A stretch of DNA of 64,000 bases from Candidatus Nanohalococcus occultus (GCF_029207735.1 NZ_CP104395.1:62001-126000); one strand, 5' to 3'. Shown: positions 32,023-41,079, numbered from the stretch's first letter. The notes: a model not told the origin generated them from the sequence alone. Translations and numbers: made by a program.

Positions 32023-34820
32023 ACGTCGAAGGCTTTCGCAAAGCTTTCATCGCCCTGAATGTTCTCCGAGTACTTTTCCAGGTTCTCATCGGCATCATAG
32101 TCTTCATGGTAAGAAGCACTTACTGCGCCTTTCTCACCGATCAGGGTCACCGATGCCTCGAAGCCACTTGAGAGCTTCTGGGCGACCTGTATCAACAGTC
32201 CGACGTTTTCCGTAGGCACTTCGGTTTCAACAACTCTGTCTTCCATTCGGCTGCGTACCTCGCCTTCGATACCGGTTTCCAGTTCCTCGACTGTTTTCTC
32301 ATTTTCCCTCCAGGCACTGAATAGACTTTCAACCCGTTTGAAAACCGTGCCGGTTTCTGTCTCGGCAGGTTTCCGGTCTTCACCTATGAAATCCGATAGC
32401 TTCTCGATACGTTCTTTCAGGTTCGAGTTATCGTTTTTGAACCTCTCAATCGAGTTCATCAACTGGTCTGGTTCAACGCTTAGAAGCTCACACAGCTTTC
32501 TTTCGGTCTCCCGGTAGGTTCCGCCCAGCATCTGATCGCTGACGGTCTCGACACCTACAAGTCCGGCGACATCATCGATCCGGCTCTCAACCTCTTTCAT
32601 GTAGTCTCTTGCGGCCTCTCCTGCCTTGTATTCTAACCGGATAACTCCATCCTGGATCCGCCTCGAGTTCGTTATGTAAAACTCCTCGATATGAGAAGTT
32701 GTTGTTAGATGGGTTCCTCCACATGCTTCTATATCCAGATCCTCTATCTCGATCAGCCGGATGTTGTTGCCTGGAGGCGCTCCTCCCTGGTATATCCTGA
32801 AACCGTATTTTTTCTCGGCCTCGGCTTTCGACATCTCCAAGACATTTACCTTATGATCCTCGCTAACAGCGGTCTGAACCTTTGATTCGATGCTATCAAG
32901 GGTCTCTTGAGTCAGTTTCTCATAATGTGTGATGTCCAGACGGCCTTTTTCCAGTGTCTTTGATGCCCCGCTCTGGTAGATATGTTCTCCGAGCTGTTCT
33001 CTTGCTGCCGCATTTACCACGTGGGTTGCGGTGTGGTGTTGGGTCAGCTGCTTTCTCTTGAACCCGTTTACCACTCCTTTGACCGTTTTGCCTTCGGAAA
33101 GCTCATGATCCGGAGCTTTGTGTAAAATCACTCCGTTCTGTTTCTGGACGTCTTTTACCTGGAAGTTGTTGATCTTTCCAACGTCGTGGAGCTGCCCTCC
33201 ACCCTCTGGGTAAAACATGGTTCTATCCAGTACGATCCATTCGTCTATAACCTTCAGAACCTCTGCTTTGAAATCGAAGTGTTCGGTTCCGTTCTGCCGG
33301 TAAGGCTCGTTGTTTTCGTAGTAAAGTTTCTCCGTGTCTTCAACTCCTTCGAGATCGAAGCCTTCCTCTATTTCCTTCACGACTTCTTCGCTACCTCCAA
33401 GCATGGCGTAAAAGTCTTCAGGAACCTTGTAGCCGGCTGACTCCATCATCTCCGGGCTGACTCCGTGGGACTCGTATAGCTCGATCATCTCCTCGACTGT
33501 TGGCTGGCCATCAAGCTTACCTAGCTCTTCTTGTGCTTTTTCACGGGCTTTCTCGTACTTTCTTTCCTCTACGTCCAAGATTTCCTCTATCTCATCCATT
33601 GAGTCCAGAAGCTCTGGGAACATAGGCTCTAGTTCTTCTGCGTTCCACCGTGCGACTTCAACCAGATCGATGTCCCAGTCGTACTTTTCGATAAAATCTT
33701 TGGCTCGTCGGTAGATCATACGCAGGTTGTGGCCTCCTCCGGTGTTCGAAGGGATCTTTCCGTCCGCTAAAGCGAAAATCAGTGCGCGTGTATGCTCTGC
33801 GATCGAGTAAAGAGCAGCAGCAGGCTTAATAGCTTTCTTTAACTCGTCTACGTCTTCATCTATTTCTTCTGCGATCTCAACCCATTTTTCCTCGATGTCT
33901 TCTACCTCATCTACGTTTAACTCGGATGAGTAAGGTAGGAACTTTTCCCAGACCTCATCATCGGTCTCCAAACCAGTCCTTTCTTTCAGTTTCTCGACGG
34001 TTTCAGGCATCACACACTCGTAGCTGGTTTCCGTTCCATGGCTGATCCAGGTGATTCTTTCCTGTCCCATACCCATGTCCAGTACTTTCAGGTCGAGTTC
34101 CTCGTAGCCATCCGGTGTCTGCTCGTAGAACATGTATACCTGGTTCCATAGTTCGAGGCCGTCAACGAAAAACTCCATACATGCTCCGAGGTTTCCGCCT
34201 CCGCCCCAGGAGTCTTCGTGTAGTATTAGTTTCTCCTTTGGAATCCCGAGACCCTGGACTGCGAACTCGAACATGTCCTTGAAATACCGGTCCTGGTCGT
34301 ATTCATCTGCTTCCCGGAAACAGGTCTGTCCGATATGGTTGTGTAAAACATAATGGCGGCCTGTGATACCTACGTTGTCAACATCGTTAAACCTTAGAGA
34401 TGGCTGTGGTACCACCAGTTCCGGTGCCGGTGGCTCGGCTTCACCGCTTACTACGTATGGCTGGAAGTTATAGATTGATCCGCCTACGAACTCGACGTCG
34501 TCTCTCCAGCGAGCAACTACAGGGTACCGATCGATCGGTGTGTAGCCTCTATCAGCCATGAAGTCTCTGAAACGTTCCCATGCCTCGATGTAGCCAAAAC
34601 TTTTTTCGGTCGGAGAGTCGTTGATGAATGTGTATCCGCCGGAGCATTCTGGTTCGCCACATACCTCTCTGTCCTCGTTGAAGCTCCAGAACCGCATTCC
34701 GCAGTTAGTACATTTTCCACGTGAGAAGCCTTTTTCCTTTAGTATATCTGTTGCGAAGAACTTCTCAGGGTTTTCACTTGCTTCCTGTTTTATCTCTTTT
34801 TTGAGTTCAGAGAGGCTCAT
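32019..34820 (-). CDS. alaS: Alanyl-tRNA synthetase, archaeal type
   Basis: This 933-residue class II enzyme begins with the archaeal N-terminal zinc-like extension (CTNCGMRFW, CGEPECSG), then the catalytic core, the editing domain with HHTATH near residue 593 and CGGTH near 697, and a C-terminal oligomerisation domain. It charges tRNA-Ala and hydrolyses Ser- or Gly-tRNA-Ala. Length and the N-terminal module match archaeal AlaRS. Confidence 0.96.
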   Translation of the reverse strand: MSLSELKKEIKQEASENPEKFFATDILKEKGFSRGKCTNCGMRFWSFNEDREVCGEPECSGGYTFINDSPTEKSFGYIEAWERFRDFMADRGYTPIDRYPVVARWRDDVEFVGGSIYNFQPYVVSGEAEPPAPELVVPQPSLRFNDVDNVGITGRHYVLHNHIGQTCFREADEYDQDRYFKDMFEFAVQGLGIPKEKLILHEDSWGGGGNLGACMEFFVDGLELWNQVYMFYEQTPDGYEELDLKVLDMGMGQERITWISHGTETSYECVMPETVEKLKERTGLETDDEVWEKFLPYSSELNVDEVEDIEEKWVEIAEEIDEDVDELKKAIKPAAALYSIAEHTRALIFALADGKIPSNTGGGHNLRMIYRRAKDFIEKYDWDIDLVEVARWNAEELEPMFPELLDSMDEIEEILDVEERKYEKAREKAQEELGKLDGQPTVEEMIELYESHGVSPEMMESAGYKVPEDFYAMLGGSEEVVKEIEEGFDLEGVEDTEKLYYENNEPYRQNGTEHFDFKAEVLKVIDEWIVLDRTMFYPEGGGQLHDVGKINNFQVKDVQKQNGVILHKAPDHELSEGKTVKGVVNGFKRKQLTQHHTATHVVNAAAREQLGEHIYQSGASKTLEKGRLDITHYEKLTQETLDSIESKVQTAVSEDHKVNVLEMSKAEAEKKYGFRIYQGGAPPGNNIRLIEIEDLDIEACGGTHLTTTSHIEEFYITNSRRIQDGVIRLEYKAGEAARDYMKEVESRIDDVAGLVGVETVSDQMLGGTYRETERKLCELLSVEPDQLMNSIERFKNDNSNLKERIEKLSDFIGEDRKPAETETGTVFKRVESLFSAWRENEKTVEELETGIEGEVRSRMEDRVVETEVPTENVGLLIQVAQKLSSGFEASVTLIGEKGAVSASYHEDYDADENLEKYSENIQGDESFAKAFDV

Positions 34821-34863
34821 ACTGTTTGTATAGACAGTGAATCTTTTTGATTACTGGCGTTAG

Positions 34864-34882
34864 GAAAAAAGAAGAAAAAAAA
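34864..34882 (-). terminator. T-tract terminator of the membrane protein at 34896
   Basis: On the minus strand, CTTTTTTTTCTTCTTTTTTCC follows about 13 nt after the stop codon. Confidence 0.5.
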
Positions 34883-34895
34883 GGGTTGGCGGAGC

Positions 34896-35597
34896 TTACT
34901 CCAGCTGTCTTAACTGGTTGTAAGCCTGTGCCATGGTAGCGATGGTGAAGACGCCTGTGATCGCGGATGCGATCTGACCTAGAAGCGCGCCTGCTAGCTC
35001 AAAGCCGAAGAACGAAGGCAGTCCGAAGAAGCTTGTGAATACTCCGGTGCCGACAAGTACGGTGGCTCCGAGTACGAAAAGCTTGAACCGGTGTCCTTCT
35101 GTGAGGTTCCAGCTGCTTTCCAGGGCTTCGATAAAGTTCTCGTCTTCCACTGTAACGTAAACGTTCCAGTAGTAGAGAGCTGTCAGCAGGAAGAAACCTG
35201 GGATGATCAGTGCGATAAATCCTGCCGCTACGATCAATGCGAAGGCTAATCCGCCTGCGATCAGGTTTAGAGCTGCCATCAGCATGTTACGGGAGTAAAA
35301 CTCCTCTCTGATGGTTTCTGTTTCCTCGCTTACAAATGTTCTAATCGATACGATTGTTAGAACCAGTGATGCGAGATAAGCTACGCCTGCTATAACTGCT
35401 GCTGCCTCTATAGGTACTGGAAGCGCTAAGGCAGTTCCGACTCCGATAGGGTCGTATAGGTTTGACTGTGCGAGTGTCTGACTTGCTGCGGTCGTAACAA
35501 GACCGAGGATGAAGTACAGACCTGCGAGCATCAAACCGTTTTTCTGGAATGTGCGTTCGAAACCATCGCTTAGGGCTTCGAAAATGTCTAGTTCCAT
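34896..35597 (-). CDS. Polytopic membrane protein, 233 residues
   Basis: The protein has about five to six membrane segments rich in Ala, Gly and Leu. The N-terminus (MELDIFEALSDGFERTF) is an amphipathic helix, as in archaeal proteins resembling the membrane domain of glycerophosphodiester phosphodiesterases. No catalytic motif is seen. It lies downstream of the L12 gene on the same strand, 69 bases away, and may be read through from it. Confidence 0.7.
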   Translation of the reverse strand: MELDIFEALSDGFERTFQKNGLMLAGLYFILGLVTTAASQTLAQSNLYDPIGVGTALALPVPIEAAAVIAGVAYLASLVLTIVSIRTFVSEETETIREEFYSRNMLMAALNLIAGGLAFALIVAAGFIALIIPGFFLLTALYYWNVYVTVEDENFIEALESSWNLTEGHRFKLFVLGATVLVGTGVFTSFFGLPSFFGFELAGALLGQIASAITGVFTIATMAQAYNQLRQLE

Positions 35598-35666
35598 GTT
35601 AGAATTTGCGTTAAGTAAAATAAAAAGAATGTAGGTGAAAGAGTGCTGGTCTGAGGCCAGACTGGT

Positions 35667-35975
35667 TTAGAAGAGGTCTCCTAGTCCTTCTTCTGCTCCG
35701 TCGTCTTCCTCTTCCTCTTCTTCCTCTTCTTCCTCAGCGTCGTCCTCATCTGCTGATTCGGAAGCGTCAGCTGCTCCGCCTGCTGCGGCGCCGCCAGCTG
35801 CTACTGCAGTTTCCATAGCTTCTTCGATGTCAACGTCTTCAAGTGCTGCTACAAGAGCCTTGATTTCTGTCTCATCTACTTCTAGGTCTGCTGCGTCTAC
35901 GATTGCCTGAAGGTTGTCTTCGTTGACTTCCTTTCCGGCTTCGTGAAGAGTAAGTGCTGCGTATACAAGTTCCAT
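35667..35975 (-). CDS. rpl12: Ribosomal protein L12/P1
   Basis: The 102-residue stalk protein has the helical dimerisation domain ([17 protein letters not shown]), an Ala/Gly hinge, a long run of Glu/Asp and the conserved factor-binding end EEGLGDLF. It recruits elongation factors to the ribosome. The ATG at 35975 has a GAGGTGAG SD 9 nt upstream; a longer frame would run into the promoter. It is separated from its usual partner P0 by an opposite-strand gene, so it has its own promoter. Confidence 0.95.
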   Translation of the reverse strand: MELVYAALTLHEAGKEVNEDNLQAIVDAADLEVDETEIKALVAALEDVDIEEAMETAVAAGGAAAGGAADASESADEDDAEEEEEEEEEEDDGAEEGLGDLF

Positions 35976-36017
35976 TATTTTCTCACCTCGTCTATGGGAA
36001 ACCAACAACGGCTTACC

Positions 36018-36027
36018 CTTAAAAAAG
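36018..36027. promoter_or_regulatory. Divergent promoter between L12 and the 36050 gene
   Basis: CTTAAAAAAG is centred 27 nt before the ATG at 36050 (plus strand). Its complement serves as a TATA-like element about 45 nt before the L12 start, leaving a short leader with an SD. Confidence 0.45.
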
Positions 36028-36049
36028 ACGAACACATAGCTGAACTTAG

Positions 36050-36739
36050 ATGGATCTAGAAAGGCTGCCCGATTCTATACGTTTGAAACTAGAAGCCGAA
36101 GACGAGCGACAGCTTTGGGAACGAGCAGAAAAGAAGGGTCTGAAAACATTAGCAGAGGAAAACGGTTTCAAACCGTACAATCTCTACAGCTGGCGAGCTG
36201 AAAAAACATTTTTACCTAAAAAAGTTGTTCAACTGATCTTAGAGAATCCTGAAATCGCAGAGATTAAAGGAGAAGGCCGAAGCCGGCCGACCAAAGATTT
36301 TCAGCCGGAAAACATAACCGATGAGCTTCTGACAAGGATATCTGAATCAGTCTCCGTAAACAAGGAGGGTGTCCCGATATATCAGAACACCGATAGAGGG
36401 TGTGCTAAACGTTTCATTCAGCTTTTGGACGAACTTGGAGCGGTTCCGTACTCGGTGTATGATAGAGATGTCTATGAGGTACGTTACCCGAAGTATCTTC
36501 ACGAAATTTTCGAGAAAAAAGTTTTCGAACCGGTTTTCTGGGTAAAGGTTGATGAGTCCGGATCCGTTCAAAACGGCCGGCTAGAAGCCGAGGGCAAGAC
36601 CATGGGTGTCAGTGAGTTCGACGGCAGGCTTTACTCTCGTGAAAAACGGTTACAGTTAGCGATTGAGAGAAAGGATAGTAAGGAAATAGAAGAGTTGATG
36701 GCGGCCGAAGCCGCCAGGATAAGAGAAGCCTTCGAGTGA
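36050..36739 (+). CDS. Unknown protein inserted between the L12 and P0 genes
   Basis: The 229-residue soluble protein has an N-terminal helical stretch ([20 protein letters not shown]) that resembles a helix-turn-helix, a middle region with one Cys, and a charged helical end. I do not recognise the family. It has a leaderless-type promoter. It reads against the ribosomal operon and ends one base from the P0 stop, which points to a later insertion between two genes that are normally adjacent. Confidence 0.7.
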   Translation: MDLERLPDSIRLKLEAEDERQLWERAEKKGLKTLAEENGFKPYNLYSWRAEKTFLPKKVVQLILENPEIAEIKGEGRSRPTKDFQPENITDELLTRISESVSVNKEGVPIYQNTDRGCAKRFIQLLDELGAVPYSVYDRDVYEVRYPKYLHEIFEKKVFEPVFWVKVDESGSVQNGRLEAEGKTMGVSEFDGRLYSREKRLQLAIERKDSKEIEELMAAEAARIREAFE

Positions 36740-36740
36740 A

Positions 36741-37721
36741 CTATTCTTCGTCGGCTTCTTCCTCGGATTCGTCCTCTGACTCATCTTCTGAGTCGTCAGA
36801 TTCCTCTTCGGATTCTTCTGCTTCAGACTCGTCATCTTCAGCTTCGTCAAGATCGACGTCTTCAAGGTCAAGCTGGCTTTCCAGTCCTCTTGAACTTGAG
36901 GCTGCGAGTGCCAGTGCTTCCTTGATTGTTTCCTTGACAGGTAGTCCTTCGCTGATCGCAAGGTTCTTTGCGTTCTGGACTGCCTTTGAGACGATTGTCG
37001 ATGCTGTCCTGTCGTTGATAACTCCTGCGTTGACCGCAAGGTTGAACGAGCGGATTGCTGCGGCTTCGACGTCCTTTCTGTAAGCTTCCGTATCGATGTC
37101 CAAGTCTTCGCGTGTGAAAACCTGATCCTGTGCGAAAGCTAGCTTGAGATCAAGTCCGATCTCAAGAGGTTCGATTCCAAGCTGGTTCAGTAGGTCGGCA
37201 TCTTCCCGGGTGATTTCCTCGCCCTGTTCGATGATGACTCCTGATTTGGTGACGTGGATTGAACCATCGTCTACCTGTACCTGGAGACCTGCCTGCTGTA
37301 GCTTTCCAAGCATAGGTCCTGGGCCGATCCCGGTATCGCCTTCGTCGACTTCGATGTCGGTAGGTGCGATCTCTCCTCCCTGTGCTGCTGCGCTTGTCTT
37401 GTTCTTCTTGATAAGGCTGAACAGCTGGAAAGGATCCTTTTCAGAGAAGATGAATGCCGGCTGAACTGCTTCGTTCAGATCAAGCTGGTCGACTCCATCT
37501 CTATCGGAGTTCTCCAGTGCGAGATCCATCAGAGTCTTTCTCGACATACGAACTGTCGCAAACTCCTTCATCTCCTTTTTGATATCCTGTAGCTGACGTG
37601 CTGGAAGAGAGTGCATGTCTAGAACTCCTACGACATCGAAGTTCTCGATGTTTTCCTGGAACTCTTCGACCTTTGCTTCTTTCTCTTCACGGCTCATCTG
37701 CTTTGGGGTTGGTTGTACCAT
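36741..37721 (-). CDS. rpl10: Ribosomal protein P0 (L10)
   Basis: This 326-residue protein has the rRNA-binding N-terminal domain (MSREEKEAKVEEFQENIENF, then VVGVLDMHSLPARQLQ), the archaeal insert domain, the helical region that carries L12 dimers, and a Ser/Glu/Asp tail. It forms the stalk base. Archaeal P0 normally ends with a GLGxLF-like hydrophobic hook, but here the tail ends EEEADEE without it. A GAGGTG SD lies upstream within a hairpin. Confidence 0.95.
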   Translation of the reverse strand: MVQPTPKQMSREEKEAKVEEFQENIENFDVVGVLDMHSLPARQLQDIKKEMKEFATVRMSRKTLMDLALENSDRDGVDQLDLNEAVQPAFIFSEKDPFQLFSLIKKNKTSAAAQGGEIAPTDIEVDEGDTGIGPGPMLGKLQQAGLQVQVDDGSIHVTKSGVIIEQGEEITREDADLLNQLGIEPLEIGLDLKLAFAQDQVFTREDLDIDTEAYRKDVEAAAIRSFNLAVNAGVINDRTASTIVSKAVQNAKNLAISEGLPVKETIKEALALAASSSRGLESQLDLEDVDLDEAEDDESEAEESEEESDDSEDESEDESEEEADEE

Positions 37722-37727
37722 TAGTAC

Positions 37728-37814
37728 GAAACACCTCGTGTTTCTTGGCTAACAGAGAAGATCTTTGATTCGAAAATCTTCGCAGATTTTCTTGTAGAAA
37801 ATCCGTTGGATTTT
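37728..37814 (-). promoter_or_regulatory. Three-hairpin leader between rpl1 and rpl10
   Basis: Three perfect stems fall in the 103-nt gap. GAAACAC-CTC-GTGTTTC (37728-37744) holds the rpl10 SD in its minus-strand loop. GAAAATCT-TCGC-AGATTTTC (37772-37791) has a minus-strand GCGA (GNRA) loop. AAAATCC-GTT-GGATTTT (37798-37814) lies closest to rpl1. They may attenuate, process or autoregulate the stalk genes. Confidence 0.65.
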
Positions 37815-37824
37815 AGACTTCGCA

Positions 37825-38454
37825 TTAGTTCTGGACCTCCACTGTTGGACCCATTGTGGTTTTGAGTAGAATGTTCTTCAGGTTGTTCTCTCCTTCAGGT
37901 AGCTGCTCTACAAGGAAGTTGTAAACTGTCTGTGCGTTCCTTGCTACGTTTGAAGCGTCCTGTTCCTCGTTTCCGATCTTTAACTGGATTAGAGGTTCTT
38001 CCTTCAGTCTTACACTGATTGTGGATCGAAGACCTTCGATCTTCTCGGTCGGGTTGCTTCCTGGAGGCATTGGATCCGGCATCATGTCCCGTGGTCCAAG
38101 TACCTGTCCTAGGTGCTGTCCGATGTCAGGCATCAGAGGTGCTTCTGCGATCAGGAAGTCGTATTCCTCTGCGATGTCCTTTGCTTCATCCGGGTTCTCG
38201 AACAGATCTTCAAGTTCGTTTTCTGTAATTGTCAGATCTGCTGCGTCTCCACCGTTGTTTACAAGCGTGTCTCCGATTACTGCGATCTTTACGTCCTCGT
38301 CTGCCTGGTATGGCAGCTTGAGTCCTTCGTTAACACGGTTGTTCGGGTTGGAAAGATCGATCTTCCCAAGGTTGATGATCATATCGATCGACTGGTTGAA
38401 GTTACGTGCTTTTGCTTCTGCTACTGCGTCTTCAACTGCTGTCTCAAAGTTCAC
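37825..38454 (-). CDS. rpl1: Ribosomal protein L1
   Basis: The 209-residue protein matches archaeal L1, with FNQSIDMIINLGKIDLSNPN near the start and LGPRDMMPDPMPPG in domain II. It binds 23S rRNA and, in methanogens, also represses its own mRNA. The start is GTG at 38454 with GGTGAG upstream. It sits in the L11-L1-P0 order of archaeal operons. Confidence 0.95.
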   Translation of the reverse strand: MNFETAVEDAVAEAKARNFNQSIDMIINLGKIDLSNPNNRVNEGLKLPYQADEDVKIAVIGDTLVNNGGDAADLTITENELEDLFENPDEAKDIAEEYDFLIAEAPLMPDIGQHLGQVLGPRDMMPDPMPPGSNPTEKIEGLRSTISVRLKEEPLIQLKIGNEEQDASNVARNAQTVYNFLVEQLPEGENNLKNILLKTTMGPTVEVQN

Positions 38455-38504
38455 TCGGTCTCACCTGAGAGCGTGTGATTGAGAAAATTTGTTTCATTTC
38501 CATC

Positions 38505-39002
38505 TTATATTCCCTCCTCGTCTTCTAGCTGCTGGTCGTACTTACCGTCAGCGATCTCTTGTTGGGCTTCGTATGCTTCTACGCCTTCAAGCGTGACTCC
38601 CATTGACTGAGCTGTTCCAAGGATTTCCTTACATGCTCCGCGGAGATCCATTGCCTGTAGATCACTTGCTTTCATCCGAGCTACCTTACATAGCTGCTCG
38701 AAACTCATGTCTGCGACCTTGTTCAGGTTAGGTTCTCCTGAGCCTTTCGGAATCCCTAGCTCGTCGATAAGTAGCTGTGCTGCTGGAGGCTTTCCTACTT
38801 CGATTTCGAATTCTCCGGTTTCCTCATCGACAATAACGTCGACAGGTACTTCCATTCCTTCGAAACTTGCTGTCTGTTCATTGATTTTATTTACAACGTC
38901 TCCGACGTTGGTTGGTAGTGGACCTAGTTCTGGTCCTAGCGGAGGTCCTGCGCTAGCACTTCCTCCTTCTATGAGTGTCGAAATTGTTTTTTTGTCTCCC
39001 AT
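38505..39002 (-). CDS. rpl11: Ribosomal protein L11
   Basis: The 165-residue protein has the N-terminal GPPLGPELGPLPTNVGDVVN signature and the C-terminal rRNA-binding domain with GTAQSMGVTLEG. It forms part of the GTPase-associated centre. It lies 15 bases after spt5 and 50 bases before rpl1 in a common operon. Confidence 0.95.
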   Translation of the reverse strand: MGDKKTISTLIEGGSASAGPPLGPELGPLPTNVGDVVNKINEQTASFEGMEVPVDVIVDEETGEFEIEVGKPPAAQLLIDELGIPKGSGEPNLNKVADMSFEQLCKVARMKASDLQAMDLRGACKEILGTAQSMGVTLEGVEAYEAQQEIADGKYDQQLEDEEGI

Positions 39003-39017
39003 AGTAGTATAACTCGT

Positions 39018-39449
39018 TTAACTTGATTTCTTGCGAACCATATCGACGTCTACAGTTGTTGGAATAGGAACTGCGGCATCGAGTAGCTCGATTGTGATTT
39101 CGCGGTTTGTATCATCGACGCGTTTGACCTTTGCGTTCTCTCCTTTGAACGCTCCGCCGATGACTTCTACTTCATCTCCTTCCTCGATCTTGATGTCCTC
39201 CTGCTCTTCGCTGAGGTACTTTTCGATCTGATCGACTCCTACTTCGTTATCGATTATTCCACGCAGGTGTCTTAGATCGCTTGCTAGATCGCGGATAACC
39301 GATTCCTTGCCTTCTATGAAGATGTATCCTTTCAGCTCTTCCGGATGGAAGACGGCTTTGATATCAAGGTTCTGAGCCTTGACCTCTGATTTCATTTCGT
39401 TGATCGCCGTCTTTTCACGGCCTCGTGTGGTTCGTGCTGTTAGAATCAT
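39018..39449 (-). CDS. spt5: Transcription elongation factor Spt5 (NusG)
   Basis: The 143-residue protein has a NusG N-terminal domain (LTARTTRGREKTAINEM) that clamps RNA polymerase and a C-terminal KOW domain (VEVIGGAFKGENAKVKRV). With Spt4 it increases processivity. Linked to secE and the L11 operon, as in most archaea. Confidence 0.94.
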   Translation of the reverse strand: MILTARTTRGREKTAINEMKSEVKAQNLDIKAVFHPEELKGYIFIEGKESVIRDLASDLRHLRGIIDNEVGVDQIEKYLSEEQEDIKIEEGDEVEVIGGAFKGENAKVKRVDDTNREITIELLDAAVPIPTTVDVDMVRKKSS

Positions 39450-39457
39450 TGTTTGGT

Positions 39458-39664
39458 TTATCCCAGTAGGTACTGTGGAATCAGGTTCTGTAGCAGATAG
39501 AATACGAATCCGATAGCGCCGATTAAAATAATCCCTGCGCCAGTAATCTTCGCCGACATCTCGAACTCATCTCTGTCCGGTCTTTCGGCAATCTTTAGAA
39601 CTCTCTTGTACTCGTTAAGCTTCGATTCTACTCTGCTCTTAATCTTCTTTGGTTTTAGCTCCAT
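39458..39664 (-). CDS. secE: Protein translocase subunit SecE (Sec61 gamma)
   Basis: The 68-residue protein has a basic amphipathic helix (KSRVESKLNEYKRVLKI) and one C-terminal membrane segment (IGAIGFVFYLLQNLI). It belongs to the SecYEG channel. It is first in the secE-spt5-rpl11-rpl1-rpl10 unit, with an AGGTGAT SD before the ATG. Confidence 0.93.
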   Translation of the reverse strand: MELKPKKIKSRVESKLNEYKRVLKIAERPDRDEFEMSAKITGAGIILIGAIGFVFYLLQNLIPQYLLG

Positions 39665-39772
39665 GAAGTATCACCTAATGTCAGCTAAGAGAGAATTACA
39701 GCATTAACGACTATGCTTTCCCTCCCACGTGCGTGGTGCTGACGGGGTTCAAATTAAAAACCGGTAGGAAAT

Positions 39773-39781
39773 TTTTTATAC
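39773..39781 (-). promoter_or_regulatory. TATA box of the secE-ribosomal operon
   Basis: Read on the minus strand, GGTATAAAAAAT predicts a start near 39750 and a leader of about 85 nt. A second AT-rich element (39751-39760) could start a shorter leader. The leader contains CCACGTGCGTGG, a short inverted repeat. Confidence 0.5.
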
Positions 39782-39800
39782 CGTCCCCAGCATTCCGGTT

Positions 39801-40046
39801 CTAGACAAACTTCATCTCGCTGAATAGGTCAGCTGTCTTTTCCTTCCCAAGTATCAGGTAGATCGCCCAGCCCAGAGGTATCAGCCAGATCAAAACAAGG
39901 TAGATAATCTTCTGTTCGGAGGACAGATCCTCTCTTACAAGACTGTCAAATGTTGTATACAGCTTTCCAAGCAGTTCGGCAAGACTTACCAGTACTGCTG
40001 TAAGTATAACTGTTCCGAAAATACTTGTGACTGCGACATCAAGCAT
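39801..40046 (-). CDS. Two-helix membrane protein resembling PLDc_N
   Basis: The 81-residue protein has two membrane segments (IFGTVILTAVLVSLAELL and IIYLVLIWLIPLGWAIYLIL). The second resembles the short PLDc_N family, where WxxxPlxGxxiYl...G is typical. Function is unknown. Confidence 0.65.
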   Translation of the reverse strand: MLDVAVTSIFGTVILTAVLVSLAELLGKLYTTFDSLVREDLSSEQKIIYLVLIWLIPLGWAIYLILGKEKTADLFSEMKFV

Positions 40047-40077
40047 GAATCAACTTTCTCGCCGTAGCTTATAGTTT

Positions 40078-41043
40078 TTAGTTTGTTTGATCTTCTATGT
40101 TGAATTCGTGTGATCCGTCGACGTATGCGTCACTGGATCCTTGTGTTGCGAATCTGATTCTGTTGATTTCTCCTGTTATTCCGCTGAGTGTTCTGGTGTA
40201 TGCGCCGTTATCTATGTTTATGCTCCAATCCGTGCCGTCGTAAGACAGTTCTATTTCGTGCGTACCGCTGCTATCAATCCCTGTATTATAACTGTTATCT
40301 CGTTTTCCTAGGTATCCTGGACTTGTGCTTTGAGCATCGAAAACATGTATATTGTTATCAGGCAGGTGGACAGCAAACATAGTGTTGCCGTTACTGTTTT
40401 CCGCTTCTAAAATACCGTGGTATCGATCATCCACGCCATCTGAAGGACTTAGGCTTGTTTGCTCGTAACTGAGCGTAAGATCTTGGCTGTAGCCGTCGTT
40501 ATACTCGAAAACTGCCTGTTCGTCCGAACCGCTGCCTGTTGAGAAAAGTGACTCAATCCTCGGTTCGGTTATGGTTACGCCAGAATCGGAAGAAATCGAG
40601 TCTGCTGTGAAAAGACCTGTTACAGGGGTTGGAGCAGGAGAAAGACTGCGGCATTGGAATGTGGCGTCACTCCCGTCACCAGATACTATTCTCATTAGCT
40701 CTTGGCTGCTGAATCTTTCATCCACGGTTATACGGAAAGAGTTCTGAGGTGCTACTACTGTCTCGCTTGCGGTAAAGCTTTCGGTTGAGCCGTTCACCAC
40801 TACTGATATCTGAGAGGTGTTTAGGCGGTCCTCGTCCTGTCCGTTCCTCATTGAAAACATTGTATGGGTTGTATTCGCCCAGCAGCTCATCATGGTGAGT
40901 TCGCCGGGGTTGAAATCCGGTACGGTGTCTTCCGGACTCTGGCTGTTGATTATGCCGAAGATCTGATCGGAGACAACGCCGACAGCTGCGACTGTCAAGC
41001 CCATCAAAAGTATTACTGCGATCGCCTGGTTTTGGCCTTTCAT
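40078..41043 (-). CDS. Pilin-like surface protein with a LamG/concanavalin-like domain
   Basis: The N-terminus KGQNQAIAVILLMGLTVAAV resembles archaeal class III signal/pilin segments: a charged start followed by a continuous hydrophobic helix. The 321-residue protein continues with a short beta domain and then a jelly-roll-like region (HGILEAENSNGNTMFAVHL, THEIELSYDGTDWSINID, INRIRFATQGSSDAYVD) typical of LamG lectin folds. It may form or decorate surface fibres and bind glycans, for example on a host. The exact prepilin cleavage site is unclear. Confidence 0.7.
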   Translation of the reverse strand: MKGQNQAIAVILLMGLTVAAVGVVSDQIFGIINSQSPEDTVPDFNPGELTMMSCWANTTHTMFSMRNGQDEDRLNTSQISVVVNGSTESFTASETVVAPQNSFRITVDERFSSQELMRIVSGDGSDATFQCRSLSPAPTPVTGLFTADSISSDSGVTITEPRIESLFSTGSGSDEQAVFEYNDGYSQDLTLSYEQTSLSPSDGVDDRYHGILEAENSNGNTMFAVHLPDNNIHVFDAQSTSPGYLGKRDNSYNTGIDSSGTHEIELSYDGTDWSINIDNGAYTRTLSGITGEINRIRFATQGSSDAYVDGSHEFNIEDQTN

Positions 41044-41079
41044 ACAGTAGTTGTTGAGATGCTTGGATAAAAAGTATAG

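Noticed and set aside
35700-35760. Glu-codon runs in rpl12 as a possible simple repeat expansion
   Set aside because: Acidic tails of this length are normal in L12 of halophilic archaea, and the conserved GLGDLF end is in frame.
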